Of a stretch of 64,000 nucleotides of DNA, positions 27,340 through 37,573 are shown piece by piece. The position numbers were made by a program, and so were the translations under genes. The stretch lies in assembly GCA_030527885.1 (NCBI GenBank), contig JAUMZY010000004.1, positions 44,176 to 108,175 of the forward strand. The letters run 5' to 3'. This DNA comes from Corynebacterium sp. (GTDB lineage: Bacteria; Actinomycetota; Actinomycetes; Mycobacteriales; Mycobacteriaceae). Each line of letters starts with the position of its first letter. The first letter of the stretch is position 1. The notes under the pieces are model-generated. The model was not told the DNA's origin and searched no databases. It was given only the letters and a program-made list of their open reading frames with translations.

Positions 27340-28431
27340 GTGACCAATAAAGTAGAAAATCCGGATTTTGCCTACCACTCCCCCCTACTGGAATTAGTAC
27401 CAGATGCTGCACCTGCGGTATCCGACAACGGCCTACCCCCCTTTATGGGGGTAGCTTGGCATTATGGCAACCCCCTCACTGAGCAACGCAATTTCGCCAC
27501 CGGCGCATTAGTAGACCGCTCCCACCGCACAGTACTGCACGTCACCGGCGCCGATGCGCCCACATTCCTCCATAATTTGCTGTCTCAGAAACTCGACGAC
27601 GTCCCCGATGGGTTTAGTGCCAGCGCGTTGAATCTCGACGGCCAGGGGCGAATCCTGCACCAAGCAGACATGACGAAAACTGGTGCGGAATTTTATATCG
27701 ACTTACCGGCCGCGGATGCCGCCACGCTTTTAGATTATTTCCAAAAAATGGTGTTCTGGTCCAAAGTGGAGTTTGACCAGCCAGACGTGGGGATGCTCAG
27801 CGTGATTGGCACCGACGTCACCGCCCCGCCCGCGACCATAGTGGCCAGGCAGCTGCCCTTCGGCCCCTACCAGCGGCAAGATTTCGTTATACCGCGCGCT
27901 CAGCTTATCGACGCCGCCACCGACCTCATCAACCAAGGCGCCGCCCCCACCGGCCTCATGGCCTACACCGCCGAACGAGTGCGGGCCGGCATCCCCGAGA
28001 AAGACCTCGACTTGGATGAGAAGTCCATTCCGCACGAAGTGCCTGGCCTCATCAACCGTGGGGAGCGCATCGCCGCAGTACACCTAGAAAAGGGCTGCTA
28101 CCGGGGGCAGGAGACTGTGGCGCGCGTCGAAAATCTTGGTCGCGCACCGCGATTATTGGTGATGTTGCATTTGGATGGTTCCACCCCCATCCTGCCCACC
28201 CCCGGCACCCCCATCACGAACAAGGGGCGCACCGTGGGACGTGTAGGTACTGTGGTGCACGATCATGAGTATGGGCCCATTGCGTTGGCGCTGGTCAAGC
28301 GGACAGCCTTGAGCTCACAATCCCTGTTAGCGGGTGAATCAGCTGTGCTGGTGGATCAGGATTCCATCCCGGCCGAAGAGCAATCACAGGCCGGCCGGGC
28401 AGCCATCAACCGGCTGAAGGGTTTGGACTAA
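27340..28431 (+). CDS. ygfZ: Folate-binding iron-sulfur maintenance protein YgfZ
   Basis: Tetrahydrofolate-dependent helper in iron-sulfur cluster repair. It has 363 residues from GTG 27340. A GcvT-like fold is shown by GALVDRSHRTVLHVTGADAP then TFLHNLLSQ, and the family signature EKGCYRGQETVAR with its redox Cys lies near residue 253. GLMAYTAERVRAGIPEKDLD precedes it. The next feature is a terminator, so it seems monocistronic. Confidence 0.9.
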   Translation: MTNKVENPDFAYHSPLLELVPDAAPAVSDNGLPPFMGVAWHYGNPLTEQRNFATGALVDRSHRTVLHVTGADAPTFLHNLLSQKLDDVPDGFSASALNLDGQGRILHQADMTKTGAEFYIDLPAADAATLLDYFQKMVFWSKVEFDQPDVGMLSVIGTDVTAPPATIVARQLPFGPYQRQDFVIPRAQLIDAATDLINQGAAPTGLMAYTAERVRAGIPEKDLDLDEKSIPHEVPGLINRGERIAAVHLEKGCYRGQETVARVENLGRAPRLLVMLHLDGSTPILPTPGTPITNKGRTVGRVGTVVHDHEYGPIALALVKRTALSSQSLLAGESAVLVDQDSIPAEEQSQAGRAAINRLKGLD

Positions 28432-28454
28432 CCTGGCACACATTGTTGATGAAT

Positions 28455-28486
28455 TCCCCCTCATAAAAGGGGGACCGGTTTTTTCG
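28455..28486 (+). terminator. Intrinsic terminator after ygfZ
   Basis: TCCCCCT pairs with AGGGGGA around a six-base loop, followed by CCGGTTTTTT. It lies 24 bases after the ygfZ stop. Confidence 0.75.
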
Positions 28487-28658
28487 CAATGCTGGGATTT
28501 TGGTGATTATTTTTCATGGTCAGGGCCATGTTGCAGCAAAATTATGTAATACACGCTATTGTGTCATACAGGAAACATACTGTGATGATTTTGAAAGCCC
28601 ACGGAGCATTCGCTAATTCCCTAAGAATGTTCCGCTTAGTACCAAGGGGGTCATAACC

Positions 28659-28892
28659 ATGGGTCGCGGTCGCGCGAAGGCAAAGCAGACCAAGGTTGCA
28701 CGCCAGCTGAAGTACAACACTCCGAACATGGATCTTGATTCATTGCAGCGTGAACTTGCGGGCAAAGCCCCAAGTCGTGCCGCAGAATCCCACCACGATG
28801 ACGAGTATGACGAGTATGAAGATGCATACTCCCAATATGCAGACTGGATTGAGGCGGAAGAAGAAGTCGATGACTCTTCCACCGCCAAGTAG
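28659..28892 (+). CDS. DUF3073 small protein
   Basis: 77 residues, beginning GRGRAKAKQTKVARQLKYNT, the conserved opening of DUF3073. A middle with LDSLQRELAGK follows, then a very acidic Asp/Glu/Tyr tail. The function of this actinobacterial family is not known to me. AAGGGGG precedes the ATG. It has a long leader after ygfZ and its own terminator, so it appears to be transcribed alone. Confidence 0.88.
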   Translation: MGRGRAKAKQTKVARQLKYNTPNMDLDSLQRELAGKAPSRAAESHHDDEYDEYEDAYSQYADWIEAEEEVDDSSTAK

Positions 28893-28915
28893 CCACTAAC
28901 AGCTATTTACTTTCC

Positions 28916-28970
28916 ACCGATGAAGCACCGCCCCCTAGTGGGGATGGTCTGTGCTTCATCGGTTTTGTTT
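28916..28970. terminator. Bidirectional terminator between DUF3073 gene and purM
   Basis: ACCGATGAAGCAC (28916-28928) pairs perfectly with 28951-28963, 13 bp, followed by TTTTGTTT on the plus strand. Confidence 0.8.
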
Positions 28971-28980
28971 GCCTGATTTC

Positions 28981-30057
28981 TCAGTAGCCCGGGTGGTCCC
29001 CCGTCAACCGCACAGCCTCAGTGCTGCCCTCAGGAGCACCAACGATGGTGCCCACCTCCCACGCCTGAATGTGGCGGGCGGTCAGCATGGCCAACGCACG
29101 ATCCCGGTCCTCCGGAGCCACGACCGCAACCATGCCCACCCCCATGTTGAAGGTTTTTTCCATCTCTGCCTGCGGCACTTTGCCCACGTTTTGAATCAGC
29201 CGGAAAATCGGGCCGGGCGTCCAAGTGGCACGCGACAACTCCGCCACCAGGCCATCCGGAATCACACGCGCCAGATTACCGGCCAGGCCGCCGCCAGTGA
29301 CATGGCAGAAAGTGTGCACTTCGCATTCGTCGGCAAGCGCCAAGCAATCTTTAGCGTAAATACGGGTGGGTTCGAGCAGTTCATCGCCCAACGTGCGGTC
29401 CAGGTCCTCGACGTAGCCGTCGAGAAGCAAGCCGGCTTTGTCTAACAGCACGTGGCGGGCAAGCGAATACCCATTCGAATGCAGACCCGAAGAAGCCATG
29501 GCGATCACCACGTCATCTTTGCGCACCCGATCAGGCCCCAGCAGCTCATCGGCCTCAACGACCCCCACCGCAGTGGCCGACACATCGTACTCTCCCGGCT
29601 CCATGACGCCTGGGTGTTCGGCAGTTTCGCCACCCAAGAGCGCACAACCGGCTTGAATGCAGCCCTCCGCAATGCCCGAAACAATATCAGCCACGTGTTC
29701 CGGAACCACCTTGCCGATGGCGATGTAGTCCTGCAAGAACAACGGCTCTGCCCCGCACACCACCAGGTCATCCACGCACATGGCCACCAAGTCAATGCCA
29801 ATGGTGTTGTGCTTATTCATGGCCTGGGCGATGGCCAATTTGGTGCCCACACCATCGGAACCCGCAGCCAACAACGGTTGCCGGTACTTGCCCAGCACGA
29901 AGAGGCCCGCAAAGCCACCCAAACCACCGCGCACCTCTGGGCGGGTGGCCTTTTTAGCCAGGGGGGCAAAGAGCTCTACAGCCCGGTCGCCGGCTTCGAT
30001 ATCCACTCCGGCAGCGGCGTAGGAGATAGTTTCATCCGACTGTTCGGAATCGGTCAT
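28981..30057 (-). CDS. purM: Phosphoribosylformylglycinamidine cyclo-ligase (AIR synthetase)
   Basis: Fifth step of purine synthesis: closes the imidazole ring of AIR with ATP. It has 358 residues. SYAAAGVDIEAGDRAVELFA at the start, AAGSDGVGTKLAIAQAM, DLVVCGAEPLFLQDYIA, GGETAEHPGVM and the C-terminal HVTGGGLAGNLARVIPDGL are all classic PurM segments. The start is 38 bases after the purF stop, so the two probably form an operon. Confidence 0.96.
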   Translation of the reverse strand: MTDSEQSDETISYAAAGVDIEAGDRAVELFAPLAKKATRPEVRGGLGGFAGLFVLGKYRQPLLAAGSDGVGTKLAIAQAMNKHNTIGIDLVAMCVDDLVVCGAEPLFLQDYIAIGKVVPEHVADIVSGIAEGCIQAGCALLGGETAEHPGVMEPGEYDVSATAVGVVEADELLGPDRVRKDDVVIAMASSGLHSNGYSLARHVLLDKAGLLLDGYVEDLDRTLGDELLEPTRIYAKDCLALADECEVHTFCHVTGGGLAGNLARVIPDGLVAELSRATWTPGPIFRLIQNVGKVPQAEMEKTFNMGVGMVAVVAPEDRDRALAMLTARHIQAWEVGTIVGAPEGSTEAVRLTGDHPGY

Positions 30058-30095
30058 TATTATCCTTTTCTAGAAAGAGTAGGCAAAAACAGCAG

Positions 30096-31622
30096 CTAAT
30101 CAATGCTACCGCAGGAACCGCGTTGCAATGCCGACACCAGTTCAGCATTGGGATTACCCGCAGGCAGCCCCAAGGGATACGCGCCATCAAAGCACGCACA
30201 ACACAATTCACTACGCGGCTGATTCGTCGCCGCCACCATGGCCTCCGTGGACACAAACCCCAACGAGTCTGCACCAATCGCAGTGCACACGCTCTGCACC
30301 ATCTCTGCTTCATTATCGCCGGTCACGGCGTTAGCTATGAGCTCACCCGGGCTGGCGAAGTCAATGCCGTAGAAGCACGGCCACTTCACCGGTGGCGAAG
30401 CAATGCGCACATGCACTTCCGCCGCGCCGGCCTCCCGCAGCATGCGAATCAACGCCCGCTGCGTATTACCCCGCACAATGGAATCATCCACCACAACCAG
30501 GCGCTTACCCTGAAGCACCTCCCGCAAGGGGTTCAGCTTCAGGCGGATGCCCAATTGCCGCAGCGTATCCGAAGGCTGGATGAACGTTCGCCCCACGTAG
30601 GCGTTCTTCACCAGGCCCTGCCCAAACGGAATGCCGGAAGCCTGGGCATAACCCACAGCCGCCGGCACCCCGGATTCCGGCACGGGAATGACCAAATCCC
30701 CATCAGCCGGATATTCTTTGGCTAATCGCCGGCCAATTTCCAAACGGGACTCGTTGACGCTCCGGCCGCGAATATTCGAATCCGGCCGCGCCAAGTACAC
30801 ATACTCAAATACGCAGCCCTTTCGCTGCGTGGGCGCGAAGAACTCCGAGCGGATACCACCCTCATCAATAGAAACCATTTCCCCCGGTTCGATTTCCCGC
30901 ACGAACGAGGCACCCACAATATCCAGAGCACAGGTTTCTGAAGCCACAACCCAGCCGTTATCCAACCGGCCCAAGCACAGCGGCCGCACCCCTTCCGGGT
31001 CGCGGGCAGCAAACAAGGTATGCCCATCAGTGATGGTGAGGCAGAACGCGCCCTTAATTCGCGGCAGCAAGCTGCGCATCGAGGCGTATAGGCCATAATC
31101 GTCGTGGATTTGATGCGCCAGCAGGGCGGTCATCACATCGGAGTCGGACGGGTGGTTTTGTTTTTGCACCAGCTGCAAATCATGGGCCTCATCCAATAAT
31201 TCTAGATAATTAATGAGGTTGCCATTGTGTGCCAATGCCACATCGGTTCCATTGGGTGCTACCCGGAACATCGGTTGGGAGTTTTCCCACGTGACGCCAC
31301 CAGCTGTGGAATAGCGGGTGTGCCCCACTGCCACATCCCCGCGCAGGGATTCCAAGGTTTGCTCGTCGAAAATCTGCGAGACCAACCCCAAATCCTTGTA
31401 CACCACTACTTGCTGACCGTCACCCACAGCAATACCTGCTGCCTCTTGGCCGCGGTGTTGTAACGCAAAAAGGCCGAAGTACGTTAACTTCGACACTTCT
31501 TCGCCTGGTGCCCACACACCAAATACACCGCACTCTTCGCGGGGCGCTTGCTCCCCATGATCATCTAAATCTGTTATCGCCAAGGACCGCTTATTTTGTG
31601 CCTCGTTGTGTGTCACGCACAT
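30096..31622 (-). CDS. purF: Amidophosphoribosyltransferase
   Basis: Commits PRPP to purine synthesis, transferring ammonia from glutamine. It has 508 residues with a 30-residue propeptide before the catalytic Cys31 (EECGVFGVW). The PRPP site VVVDDSIVRGNTQ is clear. Four cysteines matching the Fe-S ligands of the Bacillus enzyme are visible in KGCVFEYVYLARP, KWPCFYGIDFA and ELCCACFDGAYP, so this is the cluster-containing, propeptide-processed class. purM follows in the same direction. The SCP-like gene upstream lies 51 bases away in the same direction. Confidence 0.96.
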   Translation of the reverse strand: MCVTHNEAQNKRSLAITDLDDHGEQAPREECGVFGVWAPGEEVSKLTYFGLFALQHRGQEAAGIAVGDGQQVVVYKDLGLVSQIFDEQTLESLRGDVAVGHTRYSTAGGVTWENSQPMFRVAPNGTDVALAHNGNLINYLELLDEAHDLQLVQKQNHPSDSDVMTALLAHQIHDDYGLYASMRSLLPRIKGAFCLTITDGHTLFAARDPEGVRPLCLGRLDNGWVVASETCALDIVGASFVREIEPGEMVSIDEGGIRSEFFAPTQRKGCVFEYVYLARPDSNIRGRSVNESRLEIGRRLAKEYPADGDLVIPVPESGVPAAVGYAQASGIPFGQGLVKNAYVGRTFIQPSDTLRQLGIRLKLNPLREVLQGKRLVVVDDSIVRGNTQRALIRMLREAGAAEVHVRIASPPVKWPCFYGIDFASPGELIANAVTGDNEAEMVQSVCTAIGADSLGFVSTEAMVAATNQPRSELCCACFDGAYPLGLPAGNPNAELVSALQRGSCGSID

Positions 31623-31673
31623 AATGCTAGACCATCGGGGGTAATTCCTGGCAATACCCCGCCCACCCGCAAC

Positions 31674-32060
31674 TCACGAAAACCGCAAAATAGGCAGCCA
31701 ACCTGCTACTTCTTGGGCGCGGGTGCCGGAACAACTAATGCGCGGGTGGTCCAAAAACTCCGCCACCCCCGTTGCAACCTGCAACCAAGTGTGCACGTCC
31801 ATTTCCACCACATTCGGTGGGGTTCCTCGTGTGTGCCGCGGCCCATCAATGCACTGCACCGCTGCAAATGGGGGCACGCGCACCTCCACCGCGTGTCCCG
31901 GCGCTATCTGTTCTAAATACTGCACGCTCAGTCGTACAGCTTGGGCTAATTCTTGGCGGCTGGGTCTGGGAACGCTGGGGGTGTCGGGGTCGGTTTGTAC
32001 CCATTCCCATACTGCCGCCACGGCGGCGCGGAGGGCTTGGGTGTCGATCTTTTTAGACAT
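31674..32060 (-). CDS. SCP2-like sterol carrier family protein
   Basis: 128 residues. The stretch NVVEMDVHTWLQVATGVAEF near the C-terminus matches the actinobacterial SCP-like domain usually encoded beside purF. The ligand is unknown. No membrane helix or signal is seen. It sits upstream of purF in the same direction and is divergent from the thioesterase gene. Confidence 0.78.
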   Translation of the reverse strand: MSKKIDTQALRAAVAAVWEWVQTDPDTPSVPRPSRQELAQAVRLSVQYLEQIAPGHAVEVRVPPFAAVQCIDGPRHTRGTPPNVVEMDVHTWLQVATGVAEFLDHPRISCSGTRAQEVAGWLPILRFS

Positions 32061-32199
32061 GCCGGGGTTGCCTTTCGGTGGGTGCGGTTTGGCGGGGTGG
32101 CTTGCGGTGGACGTGGTTGGGGTTGGGGCGTAGAAGTGCAGGTCACGCTGGTTTCATGCCAAAATGACAAGCAAAAAGCAAGTTTAGTATGGTTTTAGC

Positions 32200-33246
32200 A
32201 TGTCTTCTGAGCCTACGCATGCAGTTGTATCGTCTCTGTCGTCTCTATCATCTGATCCGGCTTCATCTGACACGGCGCGTCCCACTCCGTCGCCGGAAGT
32301 AACTTTGCGGTTTTTGGCCGCGCCGACGGATATTCTCATGGCGGGTAGCCATGGTGTTGGTGGCGGCCGGGTGTTGGAGTGGATTGACAAGGCTGCGTAT
32401 GCGTGTGCGGTGCAGTGGTCGGGTACGTATTGTGTGACGGCGTATGTGGGTCATATACATTTCACGCGGCCGATTCCGTCGGGCCATATGGTGGAGGTGC
32501 GGTCCCGGATTGCTATGACGGGGCGGAGTTCGATGCATATTGTGAATGAGGTGTTGTCGGCGGATCCGCGGGAGGGGGTGTTCACACGTGCGTGCGATTG
32601 TTTGGTGATTTTTGTGGCGAAGGATCCGAAGACGACTAAGGCGACGCCGGTGCCGAAGTTTGTTCCGGAGTCTGCGGAGGAGCATCGGGTGTGGCGGGCT
32701 GCTGAGTCACGGATTGAGTTGCGTAAGGCGATTGAGGCGGAGATGGAGAAGCAGACGTATGATGGTCCGTCGGATGCGCCGCGGCTGGTGACGCGGTTTT
32801 TGGCGAAGCCGACTGATATTAACTGGGGCGGTAAGGTGCATGGTGGGACGGCCATGGAGTGGATTGATGAGGCGGGGGCTGCGTGCACTATGGAGTGGTC
32901 TGGGGAGCATACGGTTGCGGTGTATGCGGGCGGGGTGCGGTTTTATCGGCCGATTCAGATTGGGGATTTAATTGAGGTGGATGCGCGGATGATGCGAACA
33001 GATGCGCGAAGTATGCAGATGTCTATTCATGTGCGTTCGGGGGCGCCGCGGGGTGGTCGGGAGGAGTTGCGTACGGCGATTCATGCGACGGTTTCGTATA
33101 TTGGGGTGGATATTGATGGGCATCCGTTGCCGGCGCGACAGTTTGAGCCGAAGACGCCGGAGGATGTGCGGTTGGCTGAGCATGCGAATATTTTGCGGGA
33201 GTTGCGGGCGGTGTATTCGCCGCAGCCGTTGATTTCGCGTGCGTAG
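32200..33246 (+). CDS. Double-hotdog acyl-CoA thioesterase
   Basis: 348 residues with two hotdog domains. The first (about 38-165) has GGGRVLEWIDKAAYACAVQW, and the second (about 200-320) has GGTAMEWIDEAGAACTMEWS; each shows the thioesterase helix and the PIxxGxxVEVxS pattern (RPIPSGHMVEVRSR, RPIQIGDLIEVDAR). It probably hydrolyses acyl-CoA in the cytoplasm. A Ser-rich leader of about 30 residues precedes domain one, so the true start may be further in. It converges on the broken hemolysin III gene. Confidence 0.85.
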   Translation: MSSEPTHAVVSSLSSLSSDPASSDTARPTPSPEVTLRFLAAPTDILMAGSHGVGGGRVLEWIDKAAYACAVQWSGTYCVTAYVGHIHFTRPIPSGHMVEVRSRIAMTGRSSMHIVNEVLSADPREGVFTRACDCLVIFVAKDPKTTKATPVPKFVPESAEEHRVWRAAESRIELRKAIEAEMEKQTYDGPSDAPRLVTRFLAKPTDINWGGKVHGGTAMEWIDEAGAACTMEWSGEHTVAVYAGGVRFYRPIQIGDLIEVDARMMRTDARSMQMSIHVRSGAPRGGREELRTAIHATVSYIGVDIDGHPLPARQFEPKTPEDVRLAEHANILRELRAVYSPQPLISRA

Positions 33247-33249
33247 GTT

Positions 33250-33939
33250 TTAGCTTGTCGACGCTCCCACGACCAGGATCCAGATGGCGATGATGTGGAG
33301 GGTGGCGGCATGGAAGTGTTCGTGGTAGCCGAGGATTTTTGCGGTTTTGCCGGGCCATTGGGCGGCGTAGACGATGGCGCCGAGGGAGTAGATGACGCCA
33401 CCGGCGAAGAGGAACCATACGATGGTGGGGCCGGCGGCGTGCCAGAGGTGTGGGAGGTGGGGGATGATGAGCCAGCCGAGGGCGCAGTAGACGACGACGT
33501 CGATCCAGCTGGGGTGGTTGATCCATACGAGGTTGAGGAAGACGGCGATGGCTGCGCCGATCCAGGCGCTGATGAACATCCAGGGTTTGTTGGGGAGGGC
33601 GATGAGGCAGACGGGGGTGTAGGTGACGGCGATGAAGATGGCTATGGTGGCGTGGTCGGCGCGTTACAACCAGGTGATGGTGGTGAGGGATTTCCAGGGG
33701 CCACGGTGGTAGGCGGCGGAGACGCCGAAGGGGAGGACAACGCCGACGGTGTAGATGAGGACGCCGGTGGCTTGGGTGCCTGGGAGTTTGAGGTAGCTGT
33801 AGGTGCTGAGGATGGTGCCGGCGATGACGGCGAGCCAGGCTACTATGTGGTGGAACCAGCCGCGGGTGATAGGTCTGGGGCCGCGGTCGTAGTAGTAGCG
33901 GGTGTGCGCGATGAGGTTGGGGACATTTTTTACGGTCAT
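33250..33939 (-). pseudogene. Hemolysin III / PAQR family (TrhA-like) membrane protein with nonsense codon
   Basis: The seven-helix hemolysin III family is recognised from HHIVAWLAVIAGTILSTYSY near the N-terminus, AAYHRGPWKS and C-terminal YHEHFHAATLHIIAIWILVV with its metal-site His residues. The start is ATG 33939 after GGAAAT. A TAA at 33664-33666 falls in WL*RADHATIAIFIAVTYTP; the same frame continues to the stop at 33250, so one base change created it. The expected length is about 229 residues, full for the family. It is a recent pseudogene unless the base is a sequencing error. Confidence 0.85.
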
Positions 33940-34719
33940 ATTTCCTGGTAGGCTGGGTTTTGTTGTGTTTTTGTTATCTAGTGTAGTCAGGTGGCGGGAC
34001 TGGGGAGATAACTGGGGAGCTGCCGGGGAAATAAAATGACAGCGCACTTCTCCTTCCCCAAAGAAATGCGCTGCCAAGCTCATGTTGCGGTATGTGGTTT
34101 GTGATCTTAGGGTTGATCTTGTTGTATGTAGATTCTCCTCTAAGACTTAGGTTCAAGAATACGCACCAATGTAATTTTGGTGGTGGTCACGGTTGTTATC
34201 CCAGAAAGATAGTAGTGATTTCAACCATATTTTCCTGGTAACGTGAGGTTTTTCAAGTAATGAAGCTGTTACCGATTGGTGATCAGATGGTAACCCGCCT
34301 GATCGACACGCCGATGCACATCAATTTGGGAAAAATTTAAGAACATTGGCCACTGTCTTCAATACTATCTCACCACAACCATAAGGCACAGAAGGAACAA
34401 TAACCACGATAGTCACATAACTTTACTTAAGCAATGTTCTCGCTGGAAAATTACTACTTTTTCCAATTTTCGGTAACTATTGGTCGGGAAATTTTTATTT
34501 TAATTTATGATTTAACTCAATATTTTCTTAGAAATATTTTTTTATAGTTTTCCCGAGTTTTCTCCCAGCTTGAATTTAACTCCCCGCTTTTGGTCGTTGC
34601 TGCCTCGATTTATGTGCTGCTGTGTTTAAGATTTTAGCAGGACTAAAACCACAAAGCACGTTAAACTTGGTGCCGATAAAGTTACAACGTGCACTATCAT
34701 CTTAGGGAGATAACCAATA
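33940..34719. other. AT-rich gene-free stretch of 780 bases
   Basis: No supportable gene. It is markedly richer in A and T than its neighbours from about 34150 to 34620. It contains an orphan terminator-like hairpin at 34040-34073 oriented to stop minus-strand transcription, with no gene above it. A decayed gene or a small RNA is possible; I see neither clearly. Confidence 0.55.
34040..34073 (-). terminator. Orphan terminator-like hairpin
   Basis: CAGCGCACTTC (34040-34050) pairs with GAAATGCGCTG (34063-34073) with one mismatch. On the minus strand the next bases read TCATTTTATTT. It lies upstream, not downstream, of the hemolysin III gene. Confidence 0.5.
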
Positions 34720-35205
34720 ATGACACTTATCAATTTTATGAAAACTGATGCATCGCTCGTAGACACCCTCACCCGGGCACTATCCGACTTCTGCGGCTTT
34801 AAGCTACCAGACCCCGTACAAGCCGACGACTGGGTCATTTTCAACCACGCCCAACTAGAAAGCGAAGACGGCTTCTACGCCCACAAATACGAAGGCGTGC
34901 ACTGCCTCCCCTTCCGCTTCGCCATCAACGGCACCAAACTAGCTAGCCAAGTAGCCATCGACCAAGCGGCCGCCCTCGACGACCACCTCCTCGTGAGCTC
35001 CTACGAATTAGTAAGCAACTGGATCCGCGACGCACTGGTTAACCTCGAATGGGCCGCCTACTGCGCCATTGACGACGAAAAGGTAGACCCCACCGAAGTC
35101 GGATTCGACCTCATCTTGGATGGACCCAAAGAACTCAAGATTCGCCGCTGGTACCGCGACGAACAAGACACCTTCAACGGGCTCCTGCCAGACGCAGCAG
35201 CCTAA
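34720..35205 (+). CDS. Hypothetical protein
   Basis: 161 residues; GGGAGATAACCAATA precedes the ATG. It is acidic and soluble, with no signal or helix. It contains DDWVIFNHAQLESEDGFYAH and EGVHCLPFRFAINGTKLASQ. I do not recognise the family. It lies after a long AT-rich gap and ends at a strong terminator, so it is an isolated transcription unit, perhaps acquired. Confidence 0.7.
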   Translation: MTLINFMKTDASLVDTLTRALSDFCGFKLPDPVQADDWVIFNHAQLESEDGFYAHKYEGVHCLPFRFAINGTKLASQVAIDQAAALDDHLLVSSYELVSNWIRDALVNLEWAAYCAIDDEKVDPTEVGFDLILDGPKELKIRRWYRDEQDTFNGLLPDAAA

Positions 35206-35217
35206 CACCAGCACATC

Positions 35218-35254
35218 AAAAGCCGCTATCACAGTACTGTGATAGCGGCTTTTT
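35218..35254. terminator. Strong bidirectional terminator
   Basis: The span 35221-35250 is a perfect palindrome (AGCCGCTATCACAG, then TA, then its complement), flanked by AAA on the left and TTTT on the right. It separates the convergent hypothetical gene and purL. Confidence 0.85.
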
Positions 35255-35279
35255 GGCACCACGTCGGGCGTCGAAAAGC

Positions 35280-37559
35280 TTAGACGACGGAATTAGCACC
35301 CACCGCATGGCTAAACAGCTGCGGCAGTGTCTGCGTCCACGCCTGCGCCAACTCCGCAACCGGCACCGCAAACTGGCCCTGCACCCGCAGCTGGCCATCA
35401 TCAGTGGTCACGCCAATCTTTACCACCGGAATGCCCAAATCCTGCGCCCGCTGCACCACCGCAGCGCCATCCTGCGTGGCCACAACCGCGCGGGACGCCG
35501 ACTCCGAGAACAACGCCGTAAACGCATCCTCGAACACGCCGGACACATCCAAATCCAGGCCCTTGCCGGACTGAATCGCCCACTCCGCGACAGCCTGTCC
35601 CAGACCGCCCTCAGACAGATCATGTGCGGCCGTCACCAACCCCGGCATCTGGAAGAACTCCATGAGTTTTTCCTCGTTGGACAGATCGATCTTCGGCGGC
35701 AACCCACTCAAGCCAGCACCCGAAACCTGCTGCCAAATCGAGCCACCAAACTCATCGAACGTCTGTCCCAACAAGTACAGTTCCTCTGGGCCGTCGACCG
35801 TACCCAGTTGATTGCCAATGCTCTGGCGCACATCATCAATAACACCCAATACACCCACCACCGGCGTGGGCAAAATAGCCTCCGTGCCAGTCTGGTTATA
35901 GAAGGAAACGTTACCGCCAGAAACCGGAATAACCAGCTCCTTTGCGCCATCAGCCAAGCCATGCACCGCTTCCCGGAACTGCCACATCACCGCCGGATCC
36001 TCAGGGGACCCAAAGTTCAGGCAGTTGGTCACAGCCACCGGCCGCGCCCCCGTCACCGCTACGTTGCGGTACGCCTCAGCCAGCGCCAACCTCGCACCCG
36101 TGTTCGGATCCAACTTGGTGTACCGGCCCGACGCATCCGCCGACACCGCCACCCCCCGGTAGGTCTCCTCATCAATGCGCAGCACACCTGCATCCGCGTT
36201 CTTCGCCTGCACCGTGTTGCCCAGCACATAGCGGTCATACTGCTCAGTGATAAACTCCCGCGAACACAACGCCGGGGAACCAACCATGGTAACCAGCGCA
36301 TCCTTGATCGCAGCCGGATCCGTGGGCTTTTCCACCCCACCAAATTGCTGCAGTTCATCCTGCCACTCCGGGCGCGCCCACGGCCGCTCATACACCGGGC
36401 CCTCATGCGCAATGGTGTGCGCTGGGGCATCCACCACGAGCTCCCCGCGATGGCGGATTAACAGGTGCTTACCATCGGTGACCTCACCGATCTCTGCACA
36501 CGTCACATCCCAGTGGGCACAAATCTCCTTGAACCGCGCCACATCCTCCGGGCGCACAATCGCACACATGCGCTCCTGCGACTCTGACGAGAGGATCTCA
36601 GCGGCCAGCATGTTCTCTGCCCGCAGCGGCACCGCATCCAGGTTAATCTCCATGCCGCCATCACCAGCAGCCGCCAACTCCGAGGTAGCGCAAGCCAAAC
36701 CAGCGCCGCCCAAGTCCTGAATACCCACGACCACCCCGGCGTGGTACAGGTCGAGGCAGCATTCAATGAGCACCTTTTCGGCGAAGGGGTCGCCCACCTG
36801 CACGGCGGGCAGTTTGCGTTCGGCCCCTTCTTCGAAGGTGTCTGAGGCCAGCACGGATACGCCGCCAATGCCATCTAGGCCGGTGCGGGAGCCGAAGAGC
36901 ATCACCTTGTTGCCCAGCCCGGAGGCGAAGGCGAGTTTCAGGTCTTCCACTTTGAGGGTGCCCACACACAGGGCGTTGACCAGGGGGTTACCGGCATAGG
37001 ATTCGTCGAACACGGTTTCGCCGCCGATGTTGGGCAGGCCGAGGCTGTTGCCGTAGTGGGAGATGCCATCCACCACGCCGGGCAGCACCCGGGAGGTATC
37101 CGGGGTGTCAGCAGGACCGAAGCGCAGCTGATCCATCACCGCGATAGGGCGGGCCCCCATGGCCATGATGTCGCGCACAATGCCACCCACGCCGGTGGCC
37201 GCGCCCTGGTGTGGCTCCACGTAGGAGGGGTGGTTGTGGGATTCCACCCGGAAGGTGACGGCGTTGCCGCCGCCGATGTCCACCACGCCGGCGTTTTCGC
37301 CGATGCCAGCGAGGATTTTCTCGTTCATTTCCGGGGTGGTGGTTTCACCGAAGTACCGCAGGTGCACTTTCGAAGATTTGTATGAGCAGTGTTCGGACCA
37401 CATGACGGAGTACATGGCGAGTTCCGCATCGGTGGGGCGGCGCCCCAAGATTTCTTTGATGTGGGCGTATTCGTCGTCTTTCAAGCCCAGGGATGCGTAG
37501 GGTTGTTCCAGGTCAGGTTGGGCTTGGGCTGCTTCCACAGTGTCGTTAAAGGTAGTCAA
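35280..37559 (-). CDS. purL: Phosphoribosylformylglycinamidine synthase, large subunit
   Basis: ATP-dependent amidation of FGAR, working with PurQ and PurS. It has 759 residues, the small-PurL class. [40 protein letters not shown] and [12 protein letters not shown] with [11 protein letters not shown] are hallmark segments; two PurM-like halves follow, ending in [20 protein letters not shown]. purQ ends 15 bases upstream, and purS-purQ-purL is a single operon. One copy of the word GTCGAAAAGC sits at its stop codon (35270-35279). Confidence 0.96.
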   Translation of the reverse strand: MTTFNDTVEAAQAQPDLEQPYASLGLKDDEYAHIKEILGRRPTDAELAMYSVMWSEHCSYKSSKVHLRYFGETTTPEMNEKILAGIGENAGVVDIGGGNAVTFRVESHNHPSYVEPHQGAATGVGGIVRDIMAMGARPIAVMDQLRFGPADTPDTSRVLPGVVDGISHYGNSLGLPNIGGETVFDESYAGNPLVNALCVGTLKVEDLKLAFASGLGNKVMLFGSRTGLDGIGGVSVLASDTFEEGAERKLPAVQVGDPFAEKVLIECCLDLYHAGVVVGIQDLGGAGLACATSELAAAGDGGMEINLDAVPLRAENMLAAEILSSESQERMCAIVRPEDVARFKEICAHWDVTCAEIGEVTDGKHLLIRHRGELVVDAPAHTIAHEGPVYERPWARPEWQDELQQFGGVEKPTDPAAIKDALVTMVGSPALCSREFITEQYDRYVLGNTVQAKNADAGVLRIDEETYRGVAVSADASGRYTKLDPNTGARLALAEAYRNVAVTGARPVAVTNCLNFGSPEDPAVMWQFREAVHGLADGAKELVIPVSGGNVSFYNQTGTEAILPTPVVGVLGVIDDVRQSIGNQLGTVDGPEELYLLGQTFDEFGGSIWQQVSGAGLSGLPPKIDLSNEEKLMEFFQMPGLVTAAHDLSEGGLGQAVAEWAIQSGKGLDLDVSGVFEDAFTALFSESASRAVVATQDGAAVVQRAQDLGIPVVKIGVTTDDGQLRVQGQFAVPVAELAQAWTQTLPQLFSHAVGANSVV

Positions 37560-37573
37560 TGTCGCAGGCCTTT

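Noticed and set aside
32263-33183. Arg/His-rich open frames opposite the thioesterase gene
   Set aside because: Typical antisense of a gene whose codons end in G; no start signals.
35253-36461. Open frame of 402 codons opposite purL
   Set aside because: Arg/His-rich translation of the opposite strand of a certain purL gene; no family features.
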